Source of the DNA: Actinostola sp. cb2023
Lineage: Eukaryota > Cnidaria > Anthozoa > Actiniaria > Actinostolidae
Assembly: GCA_033675265.1 (NCBI GenBank)
Contig: JAUJYZ010000885.1
Location: forward strand, 314,501-378,500
DNA: 64,000 nucleotides
Direction: 5' to 3'
Position 1 is the stretch's first letter, and the number at the start of each line of letters is the position of its first letter. This document shows, one piece after another, positions 20,801-34,233 of the stretch. Below the pieces are notes generated by a model. It was given only the letters and a program-made list of their open reading frames with translations. It was not told the origin of the DNA and did not search any database. Both the position numbers and the translations under genes were made by a program.

Positions 20801-23281
20801 TTGCAAGGGATTGGAAATATCTTACCGAATTCTTAGAATAGAGACTACGAACCGAGACTACATGTAAAAGCGCGCTTTTACAAAGGAAAGGTGCTTATAG
20901 CATTGGTTCGCAAGGGGAGATGGGTATTGATATTAAAGTATATCGTGGAATAAGCTACCAGACTCACTAGTACTAGCGACAAGCCTACCGAATGTCTTCA
21001 AGAGCAAACTGGTCGCATATAGCTGAAAACTGCTGACATTTAGTACGTCTTTTATGATCAGTACATTTACACACAGCATTCTCACTTTTGCCCATAGCAG
21101 TTATACACACTGCACAAAGTTCACAATAGTCTTCAAATGAGATCAAGGAGGTGGGCATTAATTGGAAGAAGAAGAGAAGACGAAGAAGCACGTTATTTAG
21201 CATTGTTTATTGCGGTTGGACTTGATATACTATAGTATGTACAGCAGGGCACAGTACGATATGTTAACTATGCCACTCAGCTGACTGTGTAGAGCGAATC
21301 ATTAACAGCATTCGATGTAATTACTTAGTCAAAGACGTTGTTTAAAGTTTAAAGTCAAAGCATCAAATACAACATCTTTCAGTAGTAAACTCAGCTATTT
21401 TCGTACACCTGTCAAGAGCTTTCCAGACTCTCAACCCATTTTAACTTAATTTGATCTTTCTTTTTGTGGATTGAAAAGGAAAAACATTGAAATTGAAATC
21501 GTGGCTTTTTCACGTTATTTGTGTAATTTGTAGGGCTGCAGACTCGTGCTGATAACACTGAATGCGCAACGAAACCCTGTTTATTGCGTTTTTCTCGTCG
21601 GCGACTATCATGCAAGATAAGGAATACCCAGCAATGAAACCATTGACATATTCAGTGATGCGAACAAAGGTTTAATAAAGCTGCAAATACTTCCTTAAAC
21701 TGTCTTAAACCAGTAAACTTTGGAAGAAAAATGTGTTGGCAGGCTGGTTTCCTTATCTCGACTGTCTTGAGTTGCAAGGCTGATTGTTTGCCATTGAATA
21801 TATTCAACAATGCGAAAAACGTAGTTTTCACTGCAAACATTAAGGCTTGTTTAACAAGTTACACTAGGGAGCCCGTGACACTATGCCGGAGATAAATGAA
21901 GTTCAATAAAGTAAAACAAAAGGCTTGTATGCCGTCTGCTGGATAGAAGCGGGTATAGTAGTGATTAAGTAGTGGTTACTTCATAAATTAGCTGTGCTTA
22001 ATCAATTCACGGTTCACTATTTTATCCACCGATACAGATAACAAACCTATGACTTCTGTTCGGTTCTCAGAGGCCGGCTTTTCAGTCCAGTACGTATTTC
22101 TCTAGACGAAATGAGATTATGAGCAGTTCTTTTATCGCATGTTTGTTCGTGTAATTCCGTAGAGTTATCATTATTAGAGCTGTGTTAACAATTGCTATTC
22201 ATCGTCTAAAGGTTTTAAGGATTCATTAGTGAATTCAAATGCTCTGATATATCTCGTACGAGATAACCGGCGCTAATCATTGAAGCACGAAAGTGAACAG
22301 TGATATAAAGCTTTGTTATCAGATTAGAAATCAAGGCCGAAACGAATTTTTTTTTTACCACTTTGTTACCAAAGTGAGAAGTGGATGGGAGAAGAAACTT
22401 TATTGAGGGAATATTGAAACATCAGTCGGTAAATTGCGCTTAGCAAACTGACGATGATCTAATTTAGGTTTTGAATGTTATCTAGGCATTTGGTTCCACA
22501 CAGGTTGTAATTGGGGGCAGGCCAAATGCTACCTCTCGTTCTGTTGACGCTATTCATAAGGGAATTTTTAATTTGATTTTGACCGTGGCGCGTACACCAC
22601 GAACGACTGTCAATTGTGTTTTAGGTCACATATATATATATACCACACCTGGTCCGCCAACTCCAAGGATATATTTCTTTCAACGTCAATCATTCTCCCT
22701 TAACCATTCTAGGCAATTAACGAAAAAGGAATCAAGCAAGTTCGTAAACAAAGTTATTTATGGAGCGTTTAGTGCAGGCCTAAGTAGTTGTTTTGATCCT
22801 ATCCCTCTCGCTACGCATCAACGTGCGTATTCTTACCGATAGGTAAATACACACCCACTTGCGAACTGCCTTTTACAGCCATCAATAATTAACAGCTTAG
22901 AGTCAGATAGTATGCAGGTTTTCTTTCCTTTTTTTAAATCCATTTCACGGTTCAAGATTTCGAGGTGTTAGGAACGTACGTACCGGCATTGTGAGGAACC
23001 ATTCAGTGTTCGACCAATCTCTATTTCTCTTTCAAGGTCCCGACTAACTTTTGAATTCAAAATGTTCTTTGCGTATCAATTCTCGATGGATTTTTATGTT
23101 GTTTAAAAACAACCGTGTTGGATTCATAAAACCGCACCTATTGTTGGGTCTCAACACAATTATCGTTAACCTAGCTCAACCATCAAAAGAGAGGACAAAT
23201 AAACCCAACAACCAATAGTATCCCTTACATCAACTTCAAATCAAGTTTGACTTGAATACACCTGTAGACGTGAGTCATATA
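20801..23281. other. Intergenic, upstream of GFI1-like gene A
   Basis: No recognisable gene. The last few hundred bases before 23282 are the likely upstream regulatory region of gene A, but I can point to no specific element there. Confidence 0.5.
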
Positions 23282-23416
23282 CGCATGCGCAACGTCCAAC
23301 CAGCTTGTTGTGTTGCTATGGCACCCACCTGGGACAGCTGTCAGGGGATTGGTTTTGTTTCGTGTTTGCTTAAAAGCTTTGCCTTATAATAAAACGGCAG
23401 TCCCGGGCTTCAGTCA
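23282..23416 (+). promoter_or_regulatory. Proximal promoter of GFI1-like gene A
   Basis: A compact set of core elements in the expected order: CGCATGCGC (NRF1-like, 23283-23290), E-box CACCTG (23326-23331), E-box CAGCTG (23335-23340), inverse CCAAT (ATTGG, 23348-23352), TATA-like TTATAATAAAA (23384-23394) and an initiator-like TTCAGTC (23409-23415). The TATA to initiator spacing is about 28 bases and the ATG follows about 60 bases later. In other animals GFI1/senseless genes respond to proneural bHLH factors, which bind E-boxes, so the paired E-boxes are of interest. The transcription start is inferred. Confidence 0.6.
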
Positions 23417-23470
23417 CAGCGCACGACACAGATTTGCCGAGTAACACTTCGTGGTTGACCGTACTCGACT

Positions 23471-23567
23471 ATGCCTAGATCATTCTTAGTTAAGAAACGA
23501 ACCACAGAGGGTCAAACAATGGAGACAAGTCTCCAATCTAAACTAGATTTACCGGCCTCTCTTCTGG
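23471..23567 (+). CDS. GFI1-like: Gene A exon 1 (SNAG exon)
   Basis: ATG at 23471 encodes [13 protein letters not shown] and then a short polar tail. The donor is CTGG|GTAAGA, phase 1. The SNAG motif must be at the very N-terminus, which fixes this start. Confidence 0.92.
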
Positions 23568-26132
23568 GTAAGAGATTCGTGGCACTGACGCTGCTCTTTT
23601 AGGGAATTCCGCAGTCTGCATTTCACCTAAATTTGCAATGTTTAACGTTCGCTTTGTCGTTGTTATGTTTTCTTTTCGTTGTAAGACAATGAAGCCTGTA
23701 AGTCTAATATTCAAGGTTTCTTTTTACACAAACAAATCTTGATATTAATTTACAGCTGAATGTTAGCTCAAAAAAAATCATAGCTTTTGATTTCGTGTCG
23801 CACAAAGCGAAATTTTCCCGAAGTAGGTTGTCAGTGGTTTTGGTTGTAGAATCGAATACCTCAAACACTTATCGATATTTTATGATAAAGCAGCAAATTA
23901 TTGACATTACTATTGCAAATACAACATAATTCACAAGAGGAATATTTGCTCTTATTTTCAAATCAGATTCCCCAAAAGAAGATGAAACAATCAAACCTAA
24001 AGGTGGTGAGCAGAAGAAGCCATCAAATCGACCCTTCGATATCGCTAATCTAACACGTCCGGACAAACCCGCCAAGAAACCCGCTGCTGATGCCCAGCAA
24101 ATTTGGAGATTGCAACTTCACAGTCAACATGTGTTCAGTGATTTAGAGACCCGCTTTCATCCATCAGGTAAATACAACCCCCATACAACCGTTTTATCAT
24201 GAACTTTTGCACGATTCTTCCCGTGCGACGTGCCCTAAACATTCTTCCAAACCATTCAGCGACAATCTGACTCAGTAGAAAGATGTTATAAAAATTTAAA
24301 CTGCAGATCAAATAAGTTGACTAATTGTCACATAGCTTGATAAAAATGGGAAAATATCACTTGATGTAGATTTCGTAAACATCTTAAAGTGTACTGTACT
24401 TTATAGTTACTTGAGTAAGATAACATTTCTGCTGAAAATCTTGTCAAGTGTATTCAAATCGTTTGCTATTCAGTCGAAGTCACAGCGCGTAAATCAGAAC
24501 TGCGAATTTTGTACACAAATTGTCAGGAAATTGCCAGATTTATTGCGAAGTATGTACAAACGCGTTTTTAAAGCTTAAAACCTTTAGTTTTAGAAACAAA
24601 AAGAGAGACATAAGTGTTTCAATGCGTTGGTCATCCATATTTCTTTCATGCCTTGACTCTGTCCTTGAGGATTTCCTCCAAGTTTTTAAATATTAAAACT
24701 GGAGCTCAGTTATGCGTGTAAATAAGTCGTAATTAAAACCACGAAACTACGAACAATAGCACAAAGACTTCAAGTTTAACTCGCTGCGGTTTGATTGTTA
24801 AGGATAGACTTCACATTGATTTGTATTGGGCCTGATTAAGACGGTATTAGAATCAAGCTTGAGCTGTATTGTCAAATTAATTTGAGTTTGTGTGAATGAC
24901 TGCATGACTAAGCAGAGTGAGTTTCTGAGTTAAGAGGATATCACTTCTCCACTCGTTTTTCTCTTCATTTCACATCTAGCCGTGATTAATTCGAAATCTG
25001 TTCCAATCAGAGGGAAATTCTTCACAATTACAATCACATTCACCTGCAGTCTGTACGACATTTTCGTAATTAAACTATTCGCTGCTTTACATTTCACGAT
25101 ATAAGAAAATTATTCGGCAAAAAAAAACCCCGTCTGTAACGTAAATAAATGTTGGGTTGGGATATCATTATTTAAGCAAATATAAGGGCAGTATATACCT
25201 ACAATAGTTCATTAATACTTGAGAAAACTAAATCTCACTAAATCTCAACTCTTTATTTCACAAATTATGCTTATGATCCCAAAAGCCGACTGAATTAGTG
25301 TGTGCTCTGTGTTTTAGGTTTGCCGCTGCAGTATCCACAACACTTAATACAGGAATCTTACAGTCCTTACGTGATGTCGCCGTATAGTCGATACCACAGT
25401 CAATTCTGCTACTCATCGGGATTATACGATGTCCCTCTCACTTACCCCCGATGGGCTCCATTCGTAAGCAGATTGTCAACATCTTCCATGTCATGTCGAG
25501 AAAGTGACCGAAGCCTAAGCACTTTAATATGCCCCGCCCCTCGCAGACCAGCTCTTCTATCGCCATCACCAGCCGAAAAGAAAAAAACAGATTCCCACTT
25601 GCATGGAGAGTCGTTCGAGTGTTTAAGTTGTAAAAAAGTTTTTAGCACTTCACACGGCCTGGAAGTTCACGTTCGACGCTCACACTCAGGCAAAAGACCA
25701 TATGAATGCACGCTGTGCGGGAAAACCTTCGGTCATTCATTCAGCCTTGAACAACATCAGAACACTCACACCAACGAAAAAACATTTGAATGCAAAGAAT
25801 GTAGAAAGATATTCAAACGATCGTCGACATTATCGACTCATATGCTGATTCATTCAGATACAAGACCATTTCCTTGTGCATTCTGCCCTAAACGGTTCCA
25901 CCAGAAGTCCGATATGAAAAAGCACACATACATTCACACAGGAGAGAAACCACACAAGTGCCAACAGTGTGGGAAAACATTCAGTCAGTCATCCAATCTC
26001 ATCACCCATAGCAGAAAGCACAGTGGTTTTAGACCTTTCTCCTGCCCGACTTGTAAACGATCCTTCTACAGAAAAGTAGACTTAAGAAGACATACATACA
26101 CCCATGATAATAATGATAATAATAGCTTATAA
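23471..26132 (+). CDS. GFI1-like: GFI1/senseless-type zinc-finger repressor, gene A (3 exons)
   Basis: Exons 23471-23567, 23967-24167 and 25318-26132 (introns of 399 and 1150 bases, both phase 1, GT-AG) give 370 residues. Exon 1 starts MPRSFLVKK, the SNAG motif by which GFI1 proteins recruit the LSD1/CoREST repressor complex. Exon 2 is a basic linker containing RPFDIANL (about residues 54-61), similar to an eh1 Groucho-binding motif. Exon 3 carries six C2H2 fingers at about 199-362 with the GFI1 signature: [11 protein letters not shown] in finger 1, [39 protein letters not shown] and RKVDLRRH in finger 6. GFI1 fingers 3-5 bind an AATC-containing site. The role is a nuclear repressor in neurosensory or secretory cell differentiation, by family. 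AATAAA follows at 26146. The gene converges with gene B. Confidence 0.93.
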
Positions 26133-26145
26133 ACTTGTATGTATA

Positions 26146-26151
26146 AATAAA
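26146..26151 (+). terminator. Polyadenylation signal of gene A
   Basis: AATAAA 14 bases after the stop codon. This would give a very short 3' UTR; a second, more distal signal may be used. Confidence 0.45.
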
Positions 26152-29100
26152 CAAATATCTAAAGGAACAGTACACTGAAGAACTCTATATTATAAACAAA
26201 CATTCAAAACTCACGAGGGAGTACATTGATAAAAATTAATAAAAAAGTGGAAAAGTTTGAACAAGACCTTTACATATAGGTACTACTGGCTTTATAGACC
26301 CGCCAAGATCTGGCCATCCTCCTAATATGCTTTATTTCTGACCATATTCTCAGTAGTCAATCTATAGTAATAGTACTTCAAATGTAAAGCGCTCATAGCC
26401 TTGTTGGCTTGAGTTTTATTACTAAAGGATGAAATACAATAAAATTAAAATTACAAGCAACGGAGTTGATGTTTTCGGTGCAAGGATAGCCTGTGACTGA
26501 GTCATGTTATCTAGTTTGGAAAGCTGAAACACAATCATTACGAGCATATATGCGTAGAAATAGTTTTCATAAAAGTCTTCATTGTTTTTCTTAGTGCGAA
26601 ATGCACGAAGCCCAACCGTTCTCTGTGGTCGTTACACAGTAGAAAGTGAAATTTTTTTTTGCGCATGTGGCCGATGGCGAGTCTTGTTTTATACCGTTAT
26701 TCATTGTTCTTGCAAACTGCTATTTTAGAAGGACAGAGTAACTGTCAACAAAGTGTTAGCTATAGATCACTAGCAGTACTAGCGGTACAAATTCAGCACA
26801 AATAATTAACAAGGAGGATTTTCGCCGAGAATAATGAATGACAAAATGATGCTCTTATAATGAGAAACTCTCGTGTGTCCAAACGTCGGCCTCTTTTACT
26901 GTTGAAATTACAGTGGTGTATTTTCTCTTTTCTATCGATAAAGGCTAACTTCGCTTGGTTAGATTTCAAACCAGAGAGTTTTGACAAGTTTGCCTTACTG
27001 CTGTAATATGACCATGCGACCTATTTCTCAGGGTTAAGGTAAAAGTTTGGCAGTAAGTGATATATGAACGAAGATAAAAGTGGTTCTTGCTTCAATTGAC
27101 AAGAGAAAAGGTCTGATCACTCGTCTTTCAATTAAAATCAACTTTGCACGTGGTACAAAGAATTTTGTTCCATCTCAAAAAATTCTGTTGTGCAGCTGTC
27201 GTGGGGCGACGTTTAGTGAATAGTTCAATTATCCCGAGATAGTTGAAAACTCATGCGGCAAAATAAAACAAAAACAGAACCTTAAAATTGATTATCATTT
27301 TTTACACCAATAAATAATTTTAAGCAAATGCTTAAAGTTGCTCGTTTTGAAGCAAGTATGAAATGAAACTGACAATTTCAGTTTTTGCTGTTGGTTTTAA
27401 AAAGATTTTCACTGTGGCAAAACTGGCAAAAAACTGGTTACTGAAATCGTACTTGGTGACGATAAAGTTTATGTTTCAGAATCGTGACAAAGGTCTTTGA
27501 AATTCAAGCAGGAGAGACATTAAATTAGGCGGTTCCCTCTGCTGGAGGCTTTGTTAATGAAACTACAGTCCGTTTTGTACAGACGTTCAACTTTTCTCTC
27601 TATTCTTTTTCAAGACGATTATACAGAGTAAAAGCCATCAAGTGAATTCACTCAAAGGCCAATTCAGTCAACACTGATAGCCAGCATAAAGGGATCGGAA
27701 CACCGTCTGCAGGCAAAAACATATGTCATACAGATATTTATGTATAATTGGCGCTAAACATTTTTCAATATAATGACAGTTTATCCGAGCTTATTAAAGC
27801 GTCAAATTAACTACTCTATTGAACCCTAAAAGAACCACCTTATTAACCATCTCAATCCTGAATGGCTAGTCGAAATATGACCTTCTTCCCAAGTGCGTGT
27901 TCTTCACCTTGTTAAACAGTCATTTTGGTTACTAATACGCTCAGTTAGCACGGCATTTCGCCAATTAGCGATGTTTTGTCTAGTATGTAAAAGAGACAGC
28001 CTTTCTTGCTGTTTAACCCATTCAATTCAGCCGTTTTACTGAAATTATATTTGACCATTAGCTCGTGTAAGCCTTCTATATCAAGAACGAGTTTTTCTTT
28101 GTCTGAAACTAGTTTCACTTTCACTAGTTTCTTAGTAGTTGTGGCTGAGGCTATCCACGCGACTCATTAAACTCGTTATCTTTGAAGCTGTGTACTAAGT
28201 TAGTATTGTACTGTGTTCAAAGTATTTGAATACATGTCGTTGAATGCTTGTTATTTCCAAATAAAAGCCGCCCTACTTCGTGAAGATGAATTTCACCATA
28301 GCGAAACAACTGTAGTGGTTTACCTTTTGACCTGGTAGATTTGTTAAGCCGGGTTAGGTTTAGGGTTTATGGTGGGTAAGTTATGTGGGTAGGTTAGTTG
28401 TAAAGGATTCAACTGAAAGGGAATGAATTGTGAAAATTAAACCAACCCATGGCGAACAAATGCACTTGTTCAAGTTAGCTTCACCGTTACGACTGTTTCT
28501 GAACACACAAACCATCTAAATCTGTTTTCTCTTCCATCAATGTATTTAATTCGCATGCTTTGTGATATTCTAATTACAAGTCTTTCTTACTCTATTGGAC
28601 GCCCTTTTACGGAGCATTTTCAAGCCTAATTACCACTATTATCCCTGCGGTGATCAAATATTTAGGGAAGTTTTACTGTTAGATGTTTCGATAACACAAC
28701 ATCTATACCGAACATTCACAAACTTATATGAAAGAGTTTCACTGTGCGCGCGCCGGAAGACCTTCTATTTAGGATCTCTAAACTGTGCCCAAAGCGTATG
28801 TATCGTGCTGCCTATCTGAACCAATAAGACTATCATCAATACTGCTTCCATATGTTAGAATGTCTTGTGATTCTCATGTGTTTCAGTCTATCAGGGTCAT
28901 ATCTTATCGAACTCTGAGATTATTTCACAGTCACTTATTCCAACATAATCTACGGCGTGATCTATCATGCTGGCTGTAAATAGACTTAAAAGTAACAGCT
29001 TCGCTGCTTGGACTCGTTCATCTTTCTTTCTTCACCTATGTTTCAGTTCCATAAACTTAGGATTTCCTTGGATAGACCGCAACTCAATTTCCTTTATGAG

Positions 29101-30135
29101 CTTTTCGTTGACGAAACCCACTAGCGAACCGACTTGTTTCTTAAAGTGAACTACTACTATACAATACAATGATTGAAATTCATGTGTTAAGCGCGCAGCT
29201 GTTACACGAGCGTACATAGTGGTGAGCAGACGTCTTTTGTGTTTTAACTCCATCATAGACCTGACTAAGCATCGCAGGATTGCCACAGTAAACCACGGAT
29301 GTTTTTTCGCGAATTTAACTGAAAGTTGTCGCTATAAGAAAATACAGTAAAGATACAGAAACTAGATTGATTTCTCGTGTTCACACCTTTATAAGATCGT
29401 TATCATGAAAGCGGGTTTGCCGATATATACACGTGATCAAGTGTGTTAATTATCTCTTTACACAAGCCACAAAGTAACTTTGAGTCATTTGTGACTTTCA
29501 CACGGAGAATAAATTCAAAGAAAAGTGAGATAACGAGAATGAAGTGAATATGAACAAAATGAAAAAACAGTAGTTATGGACTCGTTAAGTGTTAAAAGCT
29601 ACGATTAGAGACGGAAAGATAACGAGTGTTTCACTAGATAGTACCATGTAAATGGTTGTTGATAATACAAACACAAATATACTGGCGAAAATTCCATGCA
29701 TTTTGTCATCTAAATTAGCTTCGGTATACTGAATAGCAGCTAAGTGGATCAAGATATGAGCAATTTTACTTTCAATGTCTTTCAATTCAGTTCCTCCGTC
29801 TTTTTCTGAATCGCATTTGTCGGCAGTTTTGAAGAAATTTGTAGTTTAATAAAAGAACCGGTCAACTCAAACATTTGGTTTTAGCTTTTGTTCGACATTT
29901 TACTTAGGAGCGATCGAACTGATGAAATCCGATGAGGTGTGGAATCTTCATTTTTAATTGGAACAAACTTTGTCACTCAGAAGAAAGTAAAGACCCAAGG
30001 AACTGCAGTGAAAATACAGTAAAACACAATAATGTTTAATTAGTCTGTTAGTTGTACTATTATTCTACGACAAGTTTGAACATGATATCGACATCGACAT
30101 ATTCAGTTTCAAGAAAAGTTGGAAATAATAATAAT
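26152..30135. other. Intergenic, no gene seen
   Basis: About 4 kb of AT-rich sequence between gene A and the repeat-rich block. No exon-like segment and no sizeable repeat is evident. Confidence 0.5.
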
Positions 30136-30240
30136 AAAGGAAAAATGAAAAATGATAAATGAAAAATGAAAAATGAAAAATGAAAAATGAAAAATGAAAA
30201 ATGAAAAATGAAAAATGAAAAATGAAAAATGAAAAATGAT
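30136..30240. repeat. 7-bp microsatellite (GAAAAAT)
   Basis: About 14 copies of GAAAAAT with one or two imperfect units. The HFSFFIF-periodic frame on the minus strand is an artefact. Confidence 0.96.
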
Positions 30241-32307
30241 GGAAGTTTTCTTCGATTACGAAGATGTAAAAAGTCGTGATATATTACATGCACAGGCGCG
30301 GATCTAGACCTACACCGTTTTCCTGAAAACGGTATAAAATGTTCAAAGTAGCAGTAATATAGCTCTTTTGAATGGTTAATTTATTCATAAAAAAAACTTG
30401 TTTTAAGGTACAAAAACGGCCGGTTCGGAAAACGCTCACCCGTGATGGTGTTCTGTTCGGGTTTTTACCGCGCGTATGTTACAGCGATAAAGTTACAAAA
30501 AGTGTAAAACTCTCTTGCTTACTGGTCAACAATGAATGAACATTGGCGCTTTTAAAATGACTGCGATTACTACAACCTTACAGTTATTAATAGTAGAGTA
30601 AACTCACTGTTTGCTCACTGATTGCTAGTATACATGAACGAGCAAGTTCAACTGACAAAAAAGAAGATGTATACAATCTGTATGTTGTATAATGTATGGT
30701 ATAAGCCATGACAAGTTCGCCAATTATTTTCTGATAATCGTCGATTACTGATGAACAATCCGTTTTGAACTTTTTGAAACCTTTTGAACTGAGAAAAAGC
30801 TTGTAATTAAGACAATCGTTTTTGTTCATTTTGTTCATTCATAATACAGTAATTGCAAAGTGGCATCAACTCTCAGCAGTCATATATATATATACTATAA
30901 TCACAATGCCTTACAATAAACACACTTGGAAAGCTGAACCTAACCCACCAAGCCTTAATTCGCTGTCATTTGCACGGCTGCTCTTTGTAAAATAATTCTT
31001 AATTATGAAATTCAATATTATTATTTTTTTTAACTTAGAAGACCAAAAAAGTTCGAGTAAAATTACGTCGACATGAACAGTTTGCGCGCAAACAACTAAA
31101 GTCAACAGGTTGACAATCTGCAAACAGTCTGCGAGAGAATCACTCAGTGTATTTTATTTCTATTGTCAATGATATTGTACACGTTTGTTCGTTGTTTGAT
31201 ATCAATGACCGATGGTTATTTGAATAGCAAACATGTTGAAGGCCAACAAGACAGTTTCATATAATAAATGATGATGGTGACTGTGGATATTACTGTGTTT
31301 TTGTTAGTTTGTTTGTTTACTCTTGTTGATAATGATGATATTCGGCTAGATGCCCTTCCTTTACACACCCTACTTCATGTAGTACAACAGTACTCATCAT
31401 TAGAGTTCTAAAACACATGAGGAGCTAGGATGAGAGAGGTCGCGCGGGAGGAAAGAGCGGAGGACGACTGAGACAACCGCAAATACAAGTCTCTCCAGTG
31501 TCCAAAAGAAGCGGAATCAATGGAAGAACGCGCCTTCTCCAAACCTTGGAAATTCATGGAAATAAGTTGTATAAGCCTTTTTCCCGGCAAAAAGCGGTCT
31601 AAGGTTTGGAAATAATTAGTTGGAACTCAAACGAAACTCAACCAGCTTAATCACACTAAGTTCCTAAATTGTCAAATATGAACAAAGGTAATATAATTAC
31701 TGTACAATATGGCAACCAAGGACATGTCGTGTATGATCGAGTCACAAAAGTAGACCAGTTGGTCCAACAGCGGGGGACAATTACTGCCATTAGTTATTCA
31801 AGTAAATGCTGTTATCATCCACTAGAGGCTGCCTTCACTTCGTTATTAATTATTCTTTACTCGCAGCAAGTTCTTGACACAATTATGTCAACGTTGTGAA
31901 AATAAGCATTAATTCATGCGTAATTTATTCAAATTCAATTTTAGTTGCTTAACGAATACGTTCAGGTGGTATGTTTAGGTGCTAAAATAATAATAATAAT
32001 TATAATAAATAATAATAATAACTAAAAAAAGGCTTAATAAGCATATACACATAGTCGCTCCTCATCTTACAAATGTAGCTAAAAATGAAACAATAGAATA
32101 ATAATGTCTGTATATGGTGTCTTTATGCTTACACCTGATTGGTCGAAAAAGGTCACGTGAGAAGAACAGAATTTGAATCTTTACAAGTGAGAGTACTGAG
32201 AGATCTTCACACCGGGTAAGAAGTCACTAAATGTTAAGAAAGCGAAGGGTTTATTTATGACATTAAGCCTTTTTACACAGTGTTAATTAAAGTTTCATTC
32301 CACGCAC
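30241..32307. other. Intergenic, no gene seen
   Basis: No recognisable coding sequence. It contains a small palindrome (CCGTTTTCCTGAAAACGG, near 30317) and short TA and ATA tracts (30880-30896, 31986-32012). Confidence 0.45.
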
Positions 32308-32691
32308 TAATGGACTTGTGTCACCTGTCACGTGACTTTTTAAATTTTCACCGAAGGCAAACGAAAATATCATAACTTGAAAGAGCATGCTAAAGTTAGT
32401 AAAAGTTGAAAATTTCAAAGGAATCAAGCAAATAAGACAAAAGTTAAAGGCTTTCAAAGTTTCCCGCTTTGACAAGGATTTGTATGGGTTTTTCGCTTGG
32501 AGGGCAAGCGTTGTCCTCCAACATACATTTCCATACAAAAAAGGCAAGGTTTGAAGCCTGTAACTCTTGCCCTATTTACTTACTTCCCTTCAAACTTTCA
32601 CTAACTTTAGTATGTTCTTTCCAGTTATGGTATTTTCGTTTGTCTTCAGTGAAAATTTAAAAAGTCACGTGACAGGTGGCACAAGCTCATT
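32308..32691. mobile_element. Large foldback element, about 384 bp
   Basis: Left arm from about 32308 (CTTGTGTCACCTGTCACGTG, then ACTTTTTAAATTTTCAC) pairs with the right arm (GTGAAAATTTAAAAAGTCAC, then GTGACAGGTGGCACAAGC) ending near 32691. Pairing continues inward (AAACGAAAATATCATAACTT / AGTTATGGTATTTTCGTTTG), giving arms of about 150 bp around a short loop. No coding sequence. Confidence 0.9.
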
Positions 32692-32698
32692 GATTATT

Positions 32699-32989
32699 AG
32701 TATATAGCTAATTGCATAATCGTTGTCGGGTTGAAAATCATGAAAGCTATGACCAAAAGGAATTCTGGGAAATTAAAACTCTCAAATAACACCGTCAAAT
32801 GATCGACCTTTTTATCCAGACTTGTAGGATCTTAGTTATATAGCTCATATACCTTCAAAACTACGAGAACATTGAATATATCTGCATGTAATGCGGGTCA
32901 TGAACTGATTTCCCATCCATCCTTGCGGTCTCAGCTTCTATGATTTATGATTTTCAACCTGACAACGATTATGCAATTAGCTATATACC
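32699..32989. mobile_element. Foldback element adjoining the previous one
   Basis: Left arm TATATAGCTAATTGCATAAT at 32701 and right arm ATTATGCAATTAGCTATATA ending near 32987 pair through about 48 bases, with CGTTGTCGGGTTGAAAATCA inside. It begins within about 10 bases of the end of the 32308-32691 element. Confidence 0.9.
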
Positions 32990-33252
32990 ACTGAAGTGAA
33001 TAGTACTTTTCCCGCGCTCTGATTGGCTACTCAATCTCGGAATATCCTTGGCTATTCACCTCCGAGCAAAACGCGTCGCGTTTCGCGAGCGTGTTTCTTT
33101 CCTTGTAGATAAAGTTCAAACTGCGAGCGTGCGGAATTCACTCTCTAAAGCCATTATTAAAAGTCGTGTATTTTGTAACACAATAAATCGATAAACTGAT
33201 GTTTTTCATAACCTGTGGACAGTAAGGGTAAGCAGAGCTACAAGTAGATATA

Positions 33253-33497
33253 AGTAACCATGACTACGCGTACGTGGAAGTCATTTGAGAACCGAAATGC
33301 ATTACTGGGAAGGCAATAGCACAGGGAGCCCCAAACCGTTTTTTTACCCTACTATAAACATTTCCAGTATGACAGTAACCATGACTACGCGTACGCGGAA
33401 GACGTCATTTGAGAACCGAAATGCATTACTGGGAAGGCAATAGCACAGGGAGCCCAAGACCGTTTTTTTACGCTACTATAAACATTTCCAGTATGAC
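33253..33497. repeat. Direct duplication of about 121 bp
   Basis: Two nearly identical copies start at 33253 and 33374 (AGTAACCATGACTACGCG to TTTCCAGTATGAC), differing at a few bases and by a small indel near GAAG(ACG)TCATTTG. Confidence 0.93.
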
Positions 33498-33938
33498 TTT
33501 TATTTATTTGTCGGTTTGAAATGAGTAGAGAGCATGGGATTAGGGATTAGGGACGCGAGATGAGCTCTTACGGGATTAAAGAAAAGAGAGTCGGCATGCG
33601 ACAACTCTCCCCAGGCTCCCACAGGAACATTATACCACAGGAACCCCATTACATCTCGTTTCTCATCACTGATCAAAGCAGTTGGGCTACCTGTGCTTTA
33701 GTATGAAACCGCTGAATGCGGGTTGACTCCGATCACTGTTCACTCGATCACTGACGACAAACACTCAAGGCCTTGAAATACCAGGTTTCGCATTCAGGAC
33801 GGCTTTACAAGATCGGCAAGATGTTGTATTGTAGAGAGACTTGCATTAATTAAATCGCCTTTTATCACAAATCAGTTGTGCACTATTATCAACACTTCAT
33901 CCACAATGAAGCCGTGAATCTCGTAGATATCCCAAACG

Positions 33939-34233
33939 CATCCTCGGGAACCCAGGGGTATATTCTGTCGCTCGTTACTCGCTCCCAGAGAAATACCCCT
34001 GGGAACGAAGTCTGTTGGAACTTGTTGCGAAAGTCAAAATTCAAAATGGCGGTTGTCCTATTCAAATCAGAATATACTTGACCTGACTGATTGGTTGACC
34101 TTCCTAGGTCGACCAATCAGAAACAAGAGTAATTTTGACTTCCGGAACAAGTTCCAACAGACTTCGTTCCCAGGGGTATTTCTCTGGGAGCGAGTAACGA
34201 GCGACAGAATGTACCCCTGGGTTCCCGAGGATG
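33939..34233. mobile_element. Foldback/MITE with long terminal inverted repeats
   Basis: Ends CATCCTCGGGAACCCAGGGG and CCCCTGGGTTCCCGAGGATG are perfect inverses. Arms of about 110 bases pair throughout (ATACCCCTGGGAACGAAGTC / GACTTCGTTCCCAGGGGTAT), followed by an inner hairpin at GATTGGTTGACC / GGTCGACCAATC. The paired short frames over both arms are shadows of the symmetry. Confidence 0.93.
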
